From contig JAQFVV010006216.1 of NCBI GenBank assembly GCA_028023455.1, positions 2,866,877 to 2,930,876 of the forward strand: a DNA stretch of 64,000 nucleotides, written 5' to 3'. The stretch is from Epiperipatus broadwayi (lineage: Eukaryota > Onychophora > Udeonychophora > Euonychophora > Peripatidae). The first letter of the stretch is position 1. Every line of letters starts with the position of its first letter. The notes under the pieces were generated by a model. The model saw only the letters and a program-made list of their open reading frames with translations, did no database searches and was not told where the DNA came from. This document shows, in pieces, positions 1 to 12,600 of this stretch. Made by a program: the position numbers and the translations under genes.

Positions 1-744
1 ATGTTATCTTTTCTCTTGTTCTTTTTTAATGACCCCCCCCCCCCTTACAATCTTTGTTAAGTTATTTATACCCCTATCAGATGAAATTGTTGTAAAAAAT
101 AGACCAATTAAAGCATGGTAGGTGCATATAATTAATACTTCTCCACCTATATTCATTACTGATAACTAACCAAGCTGTTCAAAACTATTTTACATTGCAA
201 TAAAAGCATGCTTAAGGATTAATTATAAAAATTAATTTAAAAGAGTTATAATTTTAAATCTTTCTGATTATTATTTAATAATAATAAAATATCAAAATAT
301 TTTATACTTTCAAATTAATAATAACACTAGTAAATTATTATTTTAATATTATTGAAAATTAATCCATCTGATAGACTGCATATGAAATCTCATATACATC
401 TTGGCAGATTGCTTAGCATCTCTTGAACAGACTAAATCTTTATCACTCCCAGGAGATTTATTGATAAAATTTACTTAATTTTAAAATAAAATTTGATAAC
501 TACAATAACATACCACTGATATAATACATTTCAATTATTATCAATTAAAAGTTAAAATTTTATACATTTGACCACTTACATAAAGCTTGACAAACATCGA
601 GCCCAACCATAAAGTTATAGTAAATATGTTTTTTTTATTTTTCCTGAGTGAAGAATTGGAATGTATGCAGATAAAATAAATAACAAGAAATTAGTGCAAT
701 TAATTTTATATTTGATCAAAGAATAAATAGTATCAGATATTGTT
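1..744. other. AT-rich spacer, no gene seen
   Basis: No coding region or recognisable repeat was found here. A run of 12 C lies at 33-44. The right edge meets the 3' tail of a Penelope-like element at about 745. Confidence 0.5.
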
Positions 745-823
745 TGTTTTCCTGAAGGTTTGTGATAATGATATTTTAGCTGTGATAATATGTTGGAATA
801 TTTCCATCAGCTACCATAGAATG

Positions 824-1077
824 TTAAATTATTGTACATGTATAAAATGTGACAACCAGAGTAGAAAAAAATCAAAAATATTAAAAACTAATAATATTTT
901 GCCAAGTGCTTTCAATACCAAGTAACAGAATCATGGTAACATATTGGAATGGACCCAATATATCACCATTATTTCTGGTACTCAGTACTGAAAGCACTTG
1001 GCAAAATAGCATGTGTTTAATATTTTTGAATTTTTTCTACTCTGGTTGTTACATTTTATACATTTACAATAATTTAA
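824..1077. repeat. Foldback element with about 95-bp inverted arms
   Basis: The left arm (824-925) and the right arm (982-1077) are reverse complements with a few mismatches. Both contain the blocks ACAACCAGAGTAGAAAAA and GCCAAGTGCTTTC. The element sits inside the 3' tail of PLE-3a, which resumes after 1080. It codes for nothing convincing. It may be a small MITE; target duplications are not clear. Confidence 0.7.
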
Positions 1078-1260
1078 ATTTGACAGAGTTATTCATTAAA
1101 TGTTAAGAGTCTAGAAAATTTAAACTTTATTTAATTTTTTCCAAATATAAACAATTGTTAGTAATAACATACAAAGACAACATGGTTTAGTAGATTATAC
1201 GTTTTGAGTGATATTATTTCCCACTCTTTTTCAGGTGTTGCTGACCTGACTAATAACAAT

Positions 1261-1347
1261 GCTAGCATAGGAATCAAACTTATACCTTTAGATTCTTGAA
1301 TATCAAATTTTAAGGCAACACTCTAATAAAGTGAGGTATTCTGCCAA
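1261..1347 (-). repeat. tRNA-like module in PLE-3a tail
   Basis: Read on minus, this stretch resembles a tRNA with a damaged A box and a B-box-like GTTTGATTCC followed by CTATGCTAGC. Equivalent modules occur at 3759-3847, 6341-6431, 23803-23890 and 26673-26740, always at the same place in the tail of PLE-3 copies. It is unlikely to be a working tRNA gene because the D and anticodon arms are lost. Confidence 0.6.
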
Positions 1348-3380
1348 AGGCAAGTCAGTAGAAATATATACTTATTCATGAGGATCAATTGCCATCATTT
1401 AAGCAGCTTCCTTGATTTTCTATGTACCTTTTCATCTCTATTCAATATTTTTGTATTTTTCCATTTGAACATATGTTTTACACACATGGTTTGCTATTGT
1501 AGAAACATCTGTTTATTTCTAATCATTACTTTGTGTTCGTTCAATCACTTTTCAGCAAGGTGTCTTTCGCCAATATACTTCCTTTAACATTGGTATTTCA
1601 TAGATGGTAGATGTAGTTTTTCAGCAATTCTAGTTTAGGCTTTGTAGATGTCAGAATTCCTTGAAGTGTGGAATAGCTTTGAAAAGCTGTTCTGATTGAT
1701 TTCAGATTTTCTTTAATTTGTCTGCTATATATGAATACACAAGTTGTTTTTCTGTTTTTACTGTCTATTAAAGGTTTTGTTAATGCCAACTGATGGATAA
1801 CAATTCTTCATGAGAGTTTGATCTATGTAGATCTTTTCCCCCCAAATTATTAGTTTCCAAATAAACTTCCATTATTTTGTTCCATAGCAATAGAATGTCT
1901 GTAACCATGTGGGCATACAGCAATGTATCATCAACACAATAAAGTCAAACTTTAGGTGGAAGTGGGGTAATGTTTATGGCTGTGGTTTCAAATACTGCCA
2001 TGTAAATGTTGTTGGAAAAAACTGAATTGTAGTGAAACAAAATTGTTATGCAGAATGTTAATAGATCCATTATAATATTAGAAGATAGAGTTGTTCTGAT
2101 TTAATCTATTATCACATAACTTTTTCTTATAATGCTTCATCACATGGTCTATTTATAAATAAACTTTCCATATTAAAGCTTAGTAATGTGTCAGTTCTTT
2201 CAATTTCCACATTATTGATTAATTCCACAAAGTGCTTAGAATCCCTGATGAAGAATTGTTTTGTATGCTAAAGGACTAAGAATTTTGATAAGTTATGACA
2301 TGGTAAATTTCTAGAACTAATAGTAGGTCTTTGTCATTGTGGATTTTAGGTAGCCCATAAAAATGAGAAATTTTGCTGAAATACAATGTTAATTTTCTTT
2401 TTTAATGTTTGAATCTTTCTGTACTTCAAATTAGATTTTTTGCCATTTTTTGTATTAGCCTGCTATAACAAGTTCTTGTATTTTGTTGTTGTAATCAATT
2501 ATATCCATTACACTCTGTTTGTCAGCAGAAAGAATAATTATAGATGCATCTCGTTTGAGATTTAATAGCTTTTCTCTCATCACAAAAAATGTTTGATTTC
2601 TGTTTTTGATGTCTCTCAGGTATTCTTTTTAACTCCATAATTCTGCCTCTTCTAGAGGCAATTTTAAGTGATTCCCTCAGTGCCTGCCAGTATATATAAT
2701 GGACATATGGTATAATTGCAAATTTTAAACCTTTTTCCAAGAATAGATAATTCAGCATCTGTAACATGTTTAGAGCTAAGATTTTTAACTGATGAAGTTG
2801 ATAAATTGTTTGGTACAGTATGGTTTTTGATATGCCCATATAGATTTACATATTTTTGACATTCTTTTATTTTTGCAGATAATTTAAAATATGATCTTCT
2901 CACAGATTGACAAACTCTTGTGAAGTCTTCATCAATAAGTTTATTTCTTAAAAAACATCTCACATTTCTAACAGAACACAGTTTGATACTTGAAAAACCT
3001 TTGAGCATTTAGTCTTTCTTTTAATAGTACCCCATTTTCTTTTTGAATAAATGATTTTCTTCTTTGGCCAGTTTTAGACAATTTTTCATAATGTCTAAAG
3101 TTTATAACATCAGATCCATACCAAGTACTTACTATTTTCCAGAAAATTTGTGATGATGGCACTTTAGATGTTGGGTTATTTCCATCAACTATCATTAAAT
3201 GTTGCAACATTTAACAATAAAACAGGTTATTACTATAAAAAGATTTATTGATGTTAAGTACTTTTGATTCATCCAGGTATCATAATCATAACAGAATAAA
3301 GAGAGATCCATAAACAATTTCGAATATGAATATCGTGGGGATCAAAATGAAATACTGAGAAAATTTGCCTGTTAATAAAA

Positions 3381-3391
3381 GGGGGGGGGGG
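3381..3391. repeat. G homopolymer (11 bases)
   Basis: A run of 11 G lies in otherwise AT-rich DNA between the two PLE-3 copies. Confidence 0.9.
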
Positions 3392-3629
3392 CTATAGATG
3401 CCATTTTTTAGACAGCAGAATTCCTTTTTATTGATGGTACTGGCATCCCTGGTAATTGATAAAGCCACCTTAATCTTTCACTTTCTATCATTGTGCTCTG
3501 AAAAAATAACATCGGTTGTGAAAAGATTGAAACAATGGCAGAGATCAGCTCATGGTCTAGGCAGAATAATTGGTATTTTTCTTAGCATGTTTGTACATGT
3601 AACTATGTTGAGCGAGTCTTATAGCCAAG

Positions 3630-3990
3630 TTAGTGTAGGTTTTCCTGTAATATGCCTTCAAGTACTGTTAGTAATAATACACAAAGATAATTCAGCTTAG
3701 TAGATTACACATTTTGAGTGATTCTCCTTCAAGTGTTACTATCCTGGCCAGTGACAATGCTAGCATAGAAGTTGAATTTACACATTTATATTCTTGAATA
3801 TCGAATTTTAAGGCAATGCTTTATCCAATTGAACTATTCTGTCAAAGATAGTAGTTATTAGACATTTCATATATTTGTCTGAGGGTGAGTTAAAATCCTA
3901 ATTCCTCCATTTTTGTTTTTTTAAATATTTTATCATAAGAGCAAGATTAATTAGAGGCTTTCGGACATTATGTGTTACCATATTGAGTTG
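3630..3990 (-). repeat. Inverted PLE-3 tail ahead of PLE-3b
   Basis: This minus-oriented copy of the PLE-3 3' tail includes the tRNA-like module at 3759-3847 and the block that normally follows the endonuclease. It lies directly upstream of plus-strand PLE-3b, so PLE-3b begins with a tail in the opposite orientation. The segment 3271-3629 between the copies holds no recognisable gene. Confidence 0.6.
3759..3847 (-). repeat. tRNA-like module in inverted PLE-3 tail
   Basis: Second copy of the tRNA-like module, with a decayed B-box region. It has the same flanks as the other copies. Confidence 0.5.
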
Positions 3991-4426
3991 ACTTATTAGA
4001 GTTTGCAATTAAAATCTCCAATTCCCCCCAAGAGAACTGAGAAAATTACTCAAGATACCAAGTAAAACCCTATTAAGAGAAAGAATAAGCGTTCAAAGAT
4101 TTTTCAAGTATCAAATTTTGTTTTCCATTAGAAATGTGACATGTTCTCAAAGGAATAAACTTACTGAAAAAGAATTCACAAGAATTTGTCAAGCAGTGTG
4201 AAGATCATATTCTAAATTACCTGGAAAAATAACAACGTAAAAAAAAAATTTGTAAATCTACATGCGCATATCAAAAGCCATACTGTAACAATCTGTCAAC
4301 TTCATCAGTTAAAATTTTTTATCTCTAAACATCTTATAGATGCTGAATTATCTGTTCTTCGAAAAGTTTTAAACTTTTCTATTAAACCATCTACAGTTGG
4401 GTCTTGGAAATAAGATTGTGAAGAGC

Positions 4427-4461
4427 TCTGAAGATGACTGCAGGGTAGTCAAAACTGTTAG
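4427..4461 (+). ncRNA. Hammerhead-like core variant
   Basis: The sequence CTGAAGATGACTGCAGGG is followed by TAGTCAAAACTGTTAG. The GACTG/TAGTC pairing, with loop CAGGG, matches stem II of the hammerhead-like cores at 11675-11708 and 18413-18447. The conserved CTGATGA and GAAA are imperfect here, so activity is doubtful. Confidence 0.25.
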
Positions 4462-6340
4462 TTTGATGTAAATAAAGAGTATTGATAAAGTGTTTAAGAA
4501 AGGTGTAAATGGTATGGTAAGTTCCATTATTAGATATAATAGTAGCCACTGAGGAAGTCTCACAAAATTCACTTTTAGAAAAAGCAGCAAAATTACACTG
4601 GACAGTTAAAATAACATTTGCTCAGACATTAAAAAATCAAATATTTCATGCAGTGAGTGAAAAGCTATTAAATCTCTCAAACAAGCTACATCTATGATCA
4701 TTCTCCCTGCTGACAAGGATAACTCTACAGTTGTAATGGATACAACTGATTATGATAATAAAATGTAATAACTCTACATGGGCCAATACGAAAAGTGACC
4801 AAAAATCCAATACCAAATACAGAAATAAAGTTATAAGCATTACTCCAGAAGCATTGCTAATAAATTAACATGGTATTTCAGCAAAATTTTTCGCCTTTAT
4901 GGACTACCTAAAATACATAAAGACAATGTTTTATAAAATCATATTGTTAGTTCCAGAACTTCCCCATGTCATTAGTTGTCAAGATTTTTTTTCAAAATTC
5001 TTAGTTCTTTGGCATATAAGACAGTCCTTCATCAAGAATTCTAAGCACTTTGTAAAATTAATCAAGAATATGGGAATTAAACAAACTGACATACTGATAA
5101 GCTTTGATATGGGAATATTTACAAATGTACTATGTGATGAAATATTGTGTTTTGTAAGGAAAAGATTATATAATGAAAATAGTCTACAAACCAAACAATT
5201 CTACCTATTGATAGTATAATGGAGCTATTAACATTCTGCATAACAAATTACTTTCAATGTAATTCAGAAATTTTTAAACAAAATCAAGAGATAGCCTTGA
5301 GCTCACCACTGCCACTCATCCTTAGCAACATTTACATGGCAAAACTTGAAACCATGTTATTCCACCTAAAGTTTGGTTTTGCTATGTTGACACATTTGTT
5401 GTATGGCCACATGGTGTACCATGATTACAGATATTCTGGACACACATCAACATATCTCCTTCAAATAAAATCACAATCGTATCAGAACAAGAATAAAAAT
5501 TAGCATTTTAAAATGTTCCTGTGATAAGTCTTCCTCATGGCAAAGTCAAAACAACAGTTGATAGAAAACCAACATGCACTGTTAAGTATTTAGCATATAC
5601 ATCTAAACACATCACAAGAAAAAAATGGAATTATATGATTATACTATCATTATGAACCAGAGCAAAGGAAGTTTGCTCAAAAACCAGTTATGTGAAAGAA
5701 AAAAAGGGTCTACATAGAACAAATTCTCATGAAAAATAGTTATCCACTGGCTGTCATCAAAAATACTTTTAGTAGACAACAAAAACTTGCACCAAAAAAA
5801 TAAAAACCAATTATTAGTACTGTAATGTATTATACATATCAGGAATAGCAGACAAATTAAAGACAACCTGCAATCAATATAACATTAGAATAGCATTCTA
5901 AAGTCATACCACACTTCTAGGAATTCTAACATCTACAAAGTCTAAACTTGAATTGCTGTAAAATAAAAACTGCATCTGTAAAACACCATGCTGATATGAA
6001 AGGAAGTATATTGGCCAGAGCAGCCACTCTGTTGAAAACTGATTGAAAAAACACAAACTAATGACTAGAAAAAAAAAGCAGATGTATCTGTAGTAGCAGA
6101 CAATGTGTGTAGTAATGAACAAGTTCAATTGGAAAAAGACAAAAATATTGAAGATGAAAAGATGCAAAGAATATTCAAAGAAGCTGCTCATATGACAATA
6201 GCAAATAATCCTAAAAATCAATAAAGTATGACAATATCTTGCTCATAGAAAAAAGTATTACAAAAAATAAGTGTAGCAGATCAGATGATTTAAACCAATC
6301 CTCATAGATAGGTATGTGAAATTTCTACTGACTGCTGCCT

Positions 6341-6431
6341 TTGACAGAATAGCTCAGTTGGTTACAGCATTGCCTTAAAATTTGATATTCAAATTTTCAT
6401 CTAAAAGTGTAAGTTTGACTCCTATGCTAGC
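6341..6431 (+). repeat. tRNA-like module in PLE-3b tail
   Basis: The A-box-like ATAGCTCAGTTGGTTACAGC is followed by a B-box-like GTTTGACTCC and TATGCTAGC. Its position in the tail matches that in PLE-3a. It looks like a tRNA-derived internal promoter rather than a tRNA gene. Confidence 0.6.
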
Positions 6432-6734
6432 ATTGTCATAGGTAAAGTCAGCAACAACTGAAAAAGAACGAAGAATATCATTAGAAACATTGTGTAATCT
6501 ATTAATGTGGTGTCTTTGGCAATTGTATTTGGAAAAATTTAAAAAGAAATTTTAAAAATTTCTAGACATTCAGCATTTAATAATAGCCGATATAGTCCAG
6601 CATATTAAGTATCAAATATTTTTTTATAGTGTAATTGGTACAGTATTTATGCATGCAAATATTTTATAGTATAACTGATACAATATTTATGCTGTAGTGT
6701 TAGTGTATTAATCTGAAGTATAAATGTCATTAAA

Positions 6735-7185
6735 ATCAATCAACATTTAGACAATCCCAATATCAATAACAATCTCAACCTATTGTTCAAGGCAATCTTC
6801 TTTTAACAATAAAGGTGGAATTTCATGTTTATTTATGATCCAATATATTTATATAAATACTAAAAATTGAAACTTGATCACAGAGACTGAAAATTATTAA
6901 TACAAAGAAGTTTTAAAAAAAACCTTAAATAGGTAAATGTGACCTGTTCTGAATGCAGATTAATTATCAATTATAACAAAGTGCAATTATAATTTTCAAA
7001 TTGCACCCAAAGTATTACTTAAATAATAAGTATAATAATACTCAAGACTAAATAGGTTTATAAATAATCATTAAAACCAGCAAACATTTAGACAATCCCA
7101 ACCTGTTGCCAAGGCAATTAATTGTCTTTTAACAATAAAGATGGAATTCCATCTTTATTTATGATCCAATATATTTATATTGTAA
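6735..7185. repeat. Pair of about 115-bp direct repeats
   Basis: Segments 6735-6860 and 7074-7185 share the blocks ACATTTAGACAATCCCA, TTTTAACAATAAAG and TTTATGATCCAATATATT. They are spaced about 340 bp apart. The second contains a perfect 24-bp palindrome at 7135-7158 centred on GGAATTCC. They could be the ends of a short non-autonomous element. Confidence 0.6.
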
Positions 7186-9385
7186 ATGTATACAAAATGT
7201 AACATAAATAACTAATATAAGTTACTCATATGATTTCTTTTCAAGGATAATCAGGTCTTCTGACAAAAATATTATACTTGTGGGTATGCACTGAATGGCC
7301 TTATAATATAGTGATTGATGCTTAAATAGCTAAGATTTTTCAAGCACTATTAGGATTATTTAAGTAGCTAGTCCATACCAAATTTGTAGCTATTCAATTA
7401 TTAATTATAAAATGAATTGAATATTAAGTTTTTAGTTACAACATAAAAACGGAAAAGCAATAAGCATTTGACTATCGTAATTAATAGTCTTTTCTTTATT
7501 GTTTCTTTGCAAAAGAAGTCTTTCCTCTAGGCTAGATGATTTAAGGTTGTTTTGTCTATACCGAATATTATTATAAATAATAATGATTATATTTAAAGAT
7601 GACTTTAACTTTTACTGCTTGGGTTTATTTTTTGTTTTCGGTTTGACTGACCACTAAATAATATATTTTTTTTTTTGTGAATTCGAATATACATTTTCAA
7701 CTTTTAATATTCTAATGATTTTGATAGATATTTTTAAAACATATATTTAATAATAAAAATATTCTAAATGATTTATCAGTTATAGAATATGAAACGAGAG
7801 AGTTTCTGGATCAAAATTCCAACCTGTCTTTTAATACCCAAACATCATGACCTCCTAAACAACTAACCATTAGACTTTTATTTATAATAAGTGATCTTCT
7901 GTCTGTTAATCATGAAGTACATGTAATGTTTATGCATATGAAAACAAATTATTTAAATATTAAATACCCCCCCAATCAGTTAGTTTTTATATGCAGTATT
8001 GAATTTAGAAAACAAATTAAGTTCACAGATTCTACTTCATTTTATCAAAACCATAAATGAATTTCAATTGGCCATTCATTTATTTTTAAAATACCCAATT
8101 ATATATGAATTGAACAAAATTCAGACACTGATGTGTTCTTTTCAATTTCTATAATTTTGTCCCTTTCGTTATTATTTGTTAAGTTGTTTTGATTCTTAAT
8201 AACATTTACTTACATTTTTAAGAATTTTTATAATTACTAAATGTATTTTTATTTGGTTTTTATTCTTAATATATATTGATAAGCATTGTTTTCCTTCAAA
8301 AGTGACATAATACACTACTTCACTTGCCATATTTGCATTTTGTTCGTCTATAATTGACTAAACGAAAAATCTGTGTATTCAATTCCTTCAATAGATAGAA
8401 GTTGCTATCAATTTTGTTTTTGAGAATTATCTACATACTTATTTATTAATTGCCTACTTATGGATTAATAAGATATATATTAAATTTTACAAAAAAAAAA
8501 AAGACATGATTATTTTATAATGGTACTATATTTTGAATACCAGAACGTATTGAATTTTTTCTAAAATGATTTTCCAAAAAAAAAAAAAAAAATCTAAATT
8601 TATAACTATTATATATTTTAGTTTGAGACTATTTTAAAATATTTTCTGAATTATGAAAAATTGCTCTACATTAATTAAAATAAAATATTTTTACTAATAT
8701 CTGATAAATAACCGAGTCTTACTTCCATATGCTGATAGCTATTAAATTTTACGTTGAAGAGATTGATTTCTTTAGATTATATTAAATTTAGTCAATATTA
8801 AATTATCTTCTCATTAATGTATCATTAAATTTCTGTCTTGGGTATCAAGAATAATTAAAATTAAGAGAGTAAATACTGGCAAAATTAATATAGAAATGTA
8901 TAAGACTTAGGAATAAATTTTACAAAATATTTAAAAGGACAAACCCTTAGATATTTCCATGCAATCATGTTAATTCCACTGCTACCATTTTTGTAAGCTT
9001 GAATAATCAATAATTAACCATACTCAGTGCTATCTTATTAGAAGTTTTTGGCCTTCATCAGTGAAAGCTTCAATTTGGAGATCAAAAGATCCAAGACCAA
9101 GCTTTTCATTGATTAAGGCTATAAAATCAGAAATTGGTTTGGGATATAGATAAAATAAAATGAATTAGTATAATTGTTGTTTACTAATGATGTTTTTTTT
9201 TTTTTTGATTTTATATATTGCAGTCTTTCCTTTACAATAAGCCAGGAAAAATGATATGCTATAGACAATGCATTTCTTTACACCAGTGACACAAATGAAG
9301 CAGGAAGTTTATAAAAAAGGCCAAGTACATTCAAAATTATGTAACCAGAAAATAAAATAATCATTGAAATATTACACATCATCAG
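7186..9385. other. AT-rich DNA downstream of SPCS1, no gene seen
   Basis: Homopolymer A and T runs and short AT repeats; no coding signal on either strand. The right part may belong to the SPCS1 3' untranslated region. Confidence 0.45.
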
Positions 9386-9391
9386 TTTATT
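9386..9391 (-). promoter_or_regulatory. Candidate SPCS1 polyadenylation signal
   Basis: AATAAA on minus, about 170 bases past the SPCS1 stop codon. It is the first such hexamer I saw downstream. A+T richness makes chance matches likely. Confidence 0.35.
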
Positions 9392-9562
9392 TAAATAAGA
9401 TAAATGTAAATAAAGATAATGCAAAAAAAAAAATATAAAAACCAAATTAAAAGAAGTTTCTAATTTCAATAGACATAAATGTGCTAAAATGTATCTTACA
9501 GTTAAACATGAAACTTGTTTTTATAAAATAAATATTTAATTATATTTTAAAATATATATATA

Positions 9563-9679
9563 TTATTTTTTCTTTTTTCCTTTATGGCCTGGATTGCTTT
9601 CAGAAGAAGTATCTTCTTGTCGGATTTTCTGCCAGTTAAGTGGCTTTCTGCGAAACATTGGCCAGGGAGGAAGAGTTAA
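9563..9679 (-). CDS. SPCS1: SPCS1 exon 4 (C-terminal, with stop)
   Basis: Encodes 38 residues and TAA, beginning LTLPPWPMFRRKPLNWQK. The acceptor is TTTTTTTACAG directly before the first base. LTLPPWP followed by an arginine pair is the family signature after the second membrane segment. The tail is hydrophilic (DTSSES, then KGKKKK). Confidence 0.93.
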   Translation of the reverse strand, partial: LTLPPWPMFRRKPLNWQKIRQEDTSSESNPGHKGKKKK

Positions 9680-12600
9680 CTGTAAAAAAAAAAATTACAT
9701 TAACTATTTCTTACATATATCAATAAAAATTTGTTAAAAATTAATAAGGAAGAATTTTAAAAGACTTACTATACTAGAAAGAACAAATCCAGCCCCTAAA
9801 ATATATACAGTTTGAGAAAATTGCTGACAAATATAGCCCCATATAAATCCAACAATCTACAATATTAAAAAATAGTATATTAATTTACTTAAAAATATGT
9901 AAGTGAAAATATATAATTATTATATGTTTAATTATCTAAAGATTGAAATAAATGAATGACAGCCGTCACGTAGCCTATCCTAAAAGTAGCATGTATTTAT
10001 ATCAGAAACTAATGACAAACATATGTCTAATGTAAAAATCGACATGAAATTAAATGAATATAAGCATTAAACCTCTTGAAATGAGAATTCTAGGTGGCAA
10101 AAATGAACAAAAGATTTCAAGAGGCAAGTATCATTTCTAGATAAAGATATCTTCAAATAAAAATTGCTCTAAAATTAAAATTCAATTAAAGATCGAAGTT
10201 ACATGAAAATTAAAAATGGAGAACTACAAAATAATAAAATAACATAATGTTGATATATTTGTACTGTAGGAAATCTATTAATTCTCTAATAAAGATAATG
10301 CAATGCTGTTGTCTGTGAGACATTTTAGCTTAAATTACTTGGAGAATATAGTGATGTGGCATGTTATGAGATATATATAAATGTTGAACTTAAGGGCAAT
10401 GCACTGATTAAGCAATAAAAGTAAAATGGAGAGAGAACTATAAGTAAAATTGATACTGAAACAAATAAGAATAAAAATCCTGAGAAAGATATCTGGTTGG
10501 GAAAAAACTATTTATAAAAATAATTTATTATCAAAGATTCTGAGGATGCTCAAAACAATATAGAGGAATTAACCCTTTAAAAAAAAATCAATGTTCCTTA
10601 AATAAATTAATATAATAATTACATGAAAGATAAGATTACAAACACTAATGGATGCTGAAAGTCAAATAAAACTCAAAATAATAAATGAAGATATGACAAA
10701 TCACATTTTCATTATTATAAGACAATAATCCATTCAAATTACTTAATAAATTAAAAAAAAAAAATGCAACTGCAATACAAAATCAATTAAAGAAAAAACA
10801 ATCTAAAAATTCTGCTAAAATTAAATATACAACTAAAAAATGAATATGCTCTAAATTAAAAAAGATCATCCGATAATAACAAAGATTTTAGCCAAATCTA
10901 TAAATTATACAAATCTATGTTTCAATTTCCAGTCATTCAAATGAAAAAATATAAAAAATTTAGGATATTCAAAAACTGTTTGATCTTAATAATCTCTCAT
11001 TTAAAAATATAGATAAGAAATTGTAAGACAAAATAGAAATTCATATTGATAACCTATGTGAAGTTTGCATAGTTATAGAAAAAAAAATCAAAAGGTCAAC
11101 ATATCTAATCTATTTTAGATTTAAAAAAAAAAAATTCTGATCAATAATGGACATAGAGAAGTCCCAAATATGTTAAGAATGAAATCAATTATACCTTATC
11201 TAATAAGAATATTATTTAAGAAAAAATAGTTATCAAAAGTTTTAATGCTGATAACCAATGTAGATTTGTGCTTTAACATCAAAAAGAAATAACTTGGGAA
11301 ACCTTGCTAACTACTACTTGAATTCCAGTTAGATTTTAAAAATAGATCTGCATATCTTAAGAACTTAATAAATTCCAAGAATATACAATTATTTAGGTAA
11401 TGAAATGAATTATCATATTGCAAAAACTGCAAATTTAATTGCTGAAAAAAATTTTTAAACAAAATTAAAAACATTTCCTTGATGAAAAAATACTTAAAAG
11501 AAAGAACTAAATTTAATTTTCAAAGAAATATTATGGATTAAACAAAAAGATTTATAAACTGTTGGTTCATGATATTTATTTTTAATGATATGAGCTAATT
11601 AAAATTTATAATGTTTTATAACCTCCTCATATACAGTCTAATGCAAATTTTTATATAATCCCTTCTTTATTTTTCTAACAGTTTCGACTGTCCTGCAATC
11701 TTCATCAGAACTATAACATTTAAACACATATTCATGAAACCATTATTTTATATACATATAAAAAACATTTTACATTATTATTTATAAACATATTTTATTT
11801 ATTACTTATAATCATATTTTATTTTTAAGTCTATACCTTTATTTACTCTTATTTCCTAATTATCATTTTCTTATTATTTCTTTCTTTTTATTTCTTCTTC
11901 TATCCTATTTATCATTCTATGTTATTCTTTAATATATCTCTATCACCTTTCTATTTTATTTTAATACCTATTAATTTCTTTTCTTCCTTTTTATTATTTA
12001 TCTATACTTATTCTTTTATTAATAATTTTTATTTATTCCCATCTTTATTAATTATTCTCATTTTTAATTGATTTATTCATTTTACTTACTTTTGTATAAC
12101 CTTCTTCCTAATCAATTTCTTATATTTTTACAAAACGGCTATGAATATGAGGGCTTTGACCCTTGAAAGCACTTAGCCATTTGATTAAATATATATATTA
12201 AAATAAAATAATATATACTTTTCTTTATTTGTTTTTAGCTTTGTGTGCTTGAGCATGTTAGCGCATTTTATATATTTTGATTTAGAACAATTAGCCATAA
12301 AGTGTAAACTATTTGCTTACTTCTTCCTTTTTATACTGTTAAATGATTCTTTTTAAAATACTTTAGCCTATTTTTCATATACTCCTTTAATGTAGCTCCC
12401 TCTATTAGCAATTTCTTTAACTTTTTATTCTATGCTTTAAACTTTTTATTTTTACAAAACTTTATATATATTATTTTTCTATTATATTTCTATAAAAATA
12501 ATATCTTTACCCCCACTCCCATCTCTATTTAGATATGGTTTTATCTTCTTAATTAATATAGCTTTTATTTTTCTTTCTTCTTTTTATTAGTATTACCAAT

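Larger units (their letters stand above)
745..3270 (-). mobile_element. Penelope-like element PLE-3a, decayed copy
   Basis: This is a minus-strand Penelope-like retroelement with many stops. At about 2700-3000 the translation has the PLE-type N-terminal block: VKNLSSKHVTDAELSILGK, preceded by a basic stretch. Reverse transcriptase remnants follow at about 1900-2500, including a degraded catalytic loop near 1930. Remnants of the GIY-YIG endonuclease C-terminus lie near 1380-1590. The 3' tail contains a tRNA-like module (1261-1347) and ends in a module beginning CCTGAAGGTTTGTGA on the plus strand at about 751. A version of the same terminal module is also found 5' of the coding region (about 3120-3210), as expected of the pseudo-LTRs of PLEs. 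A 254-bp foldback element has inserted into the tail. Family placement is from motifs only; the copy is not functional. Confidence 0.72.
3990..6620 (+). mobile_element. Penelope-like element PLE-3b, decayed copy
   Basis: This plus-strand copy of the same family as PLE-3a points away from it. The N-terminal block at about 4090-4240 (RNKLTEKEFTRICQAV) aligns with RNKLIDEDFTRVCQSV of PLE-3a. A PADKDNSTVV motif lies near 4710. Reverse transcriptase domains follow: 4899-5219 contains the motif A region ILISFDMGIFTNV, and 5219-5503 contains a motif B remnant ending ILSNIYMAKLE. The catalytic loop is lost (about 5370-5400). Endonuclease C-terminus remnants run to about 6230, then the tail with the tRNA-like module (6341-6431). 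Many stops and frameshifts make it inactive. Confidence 0.75.
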
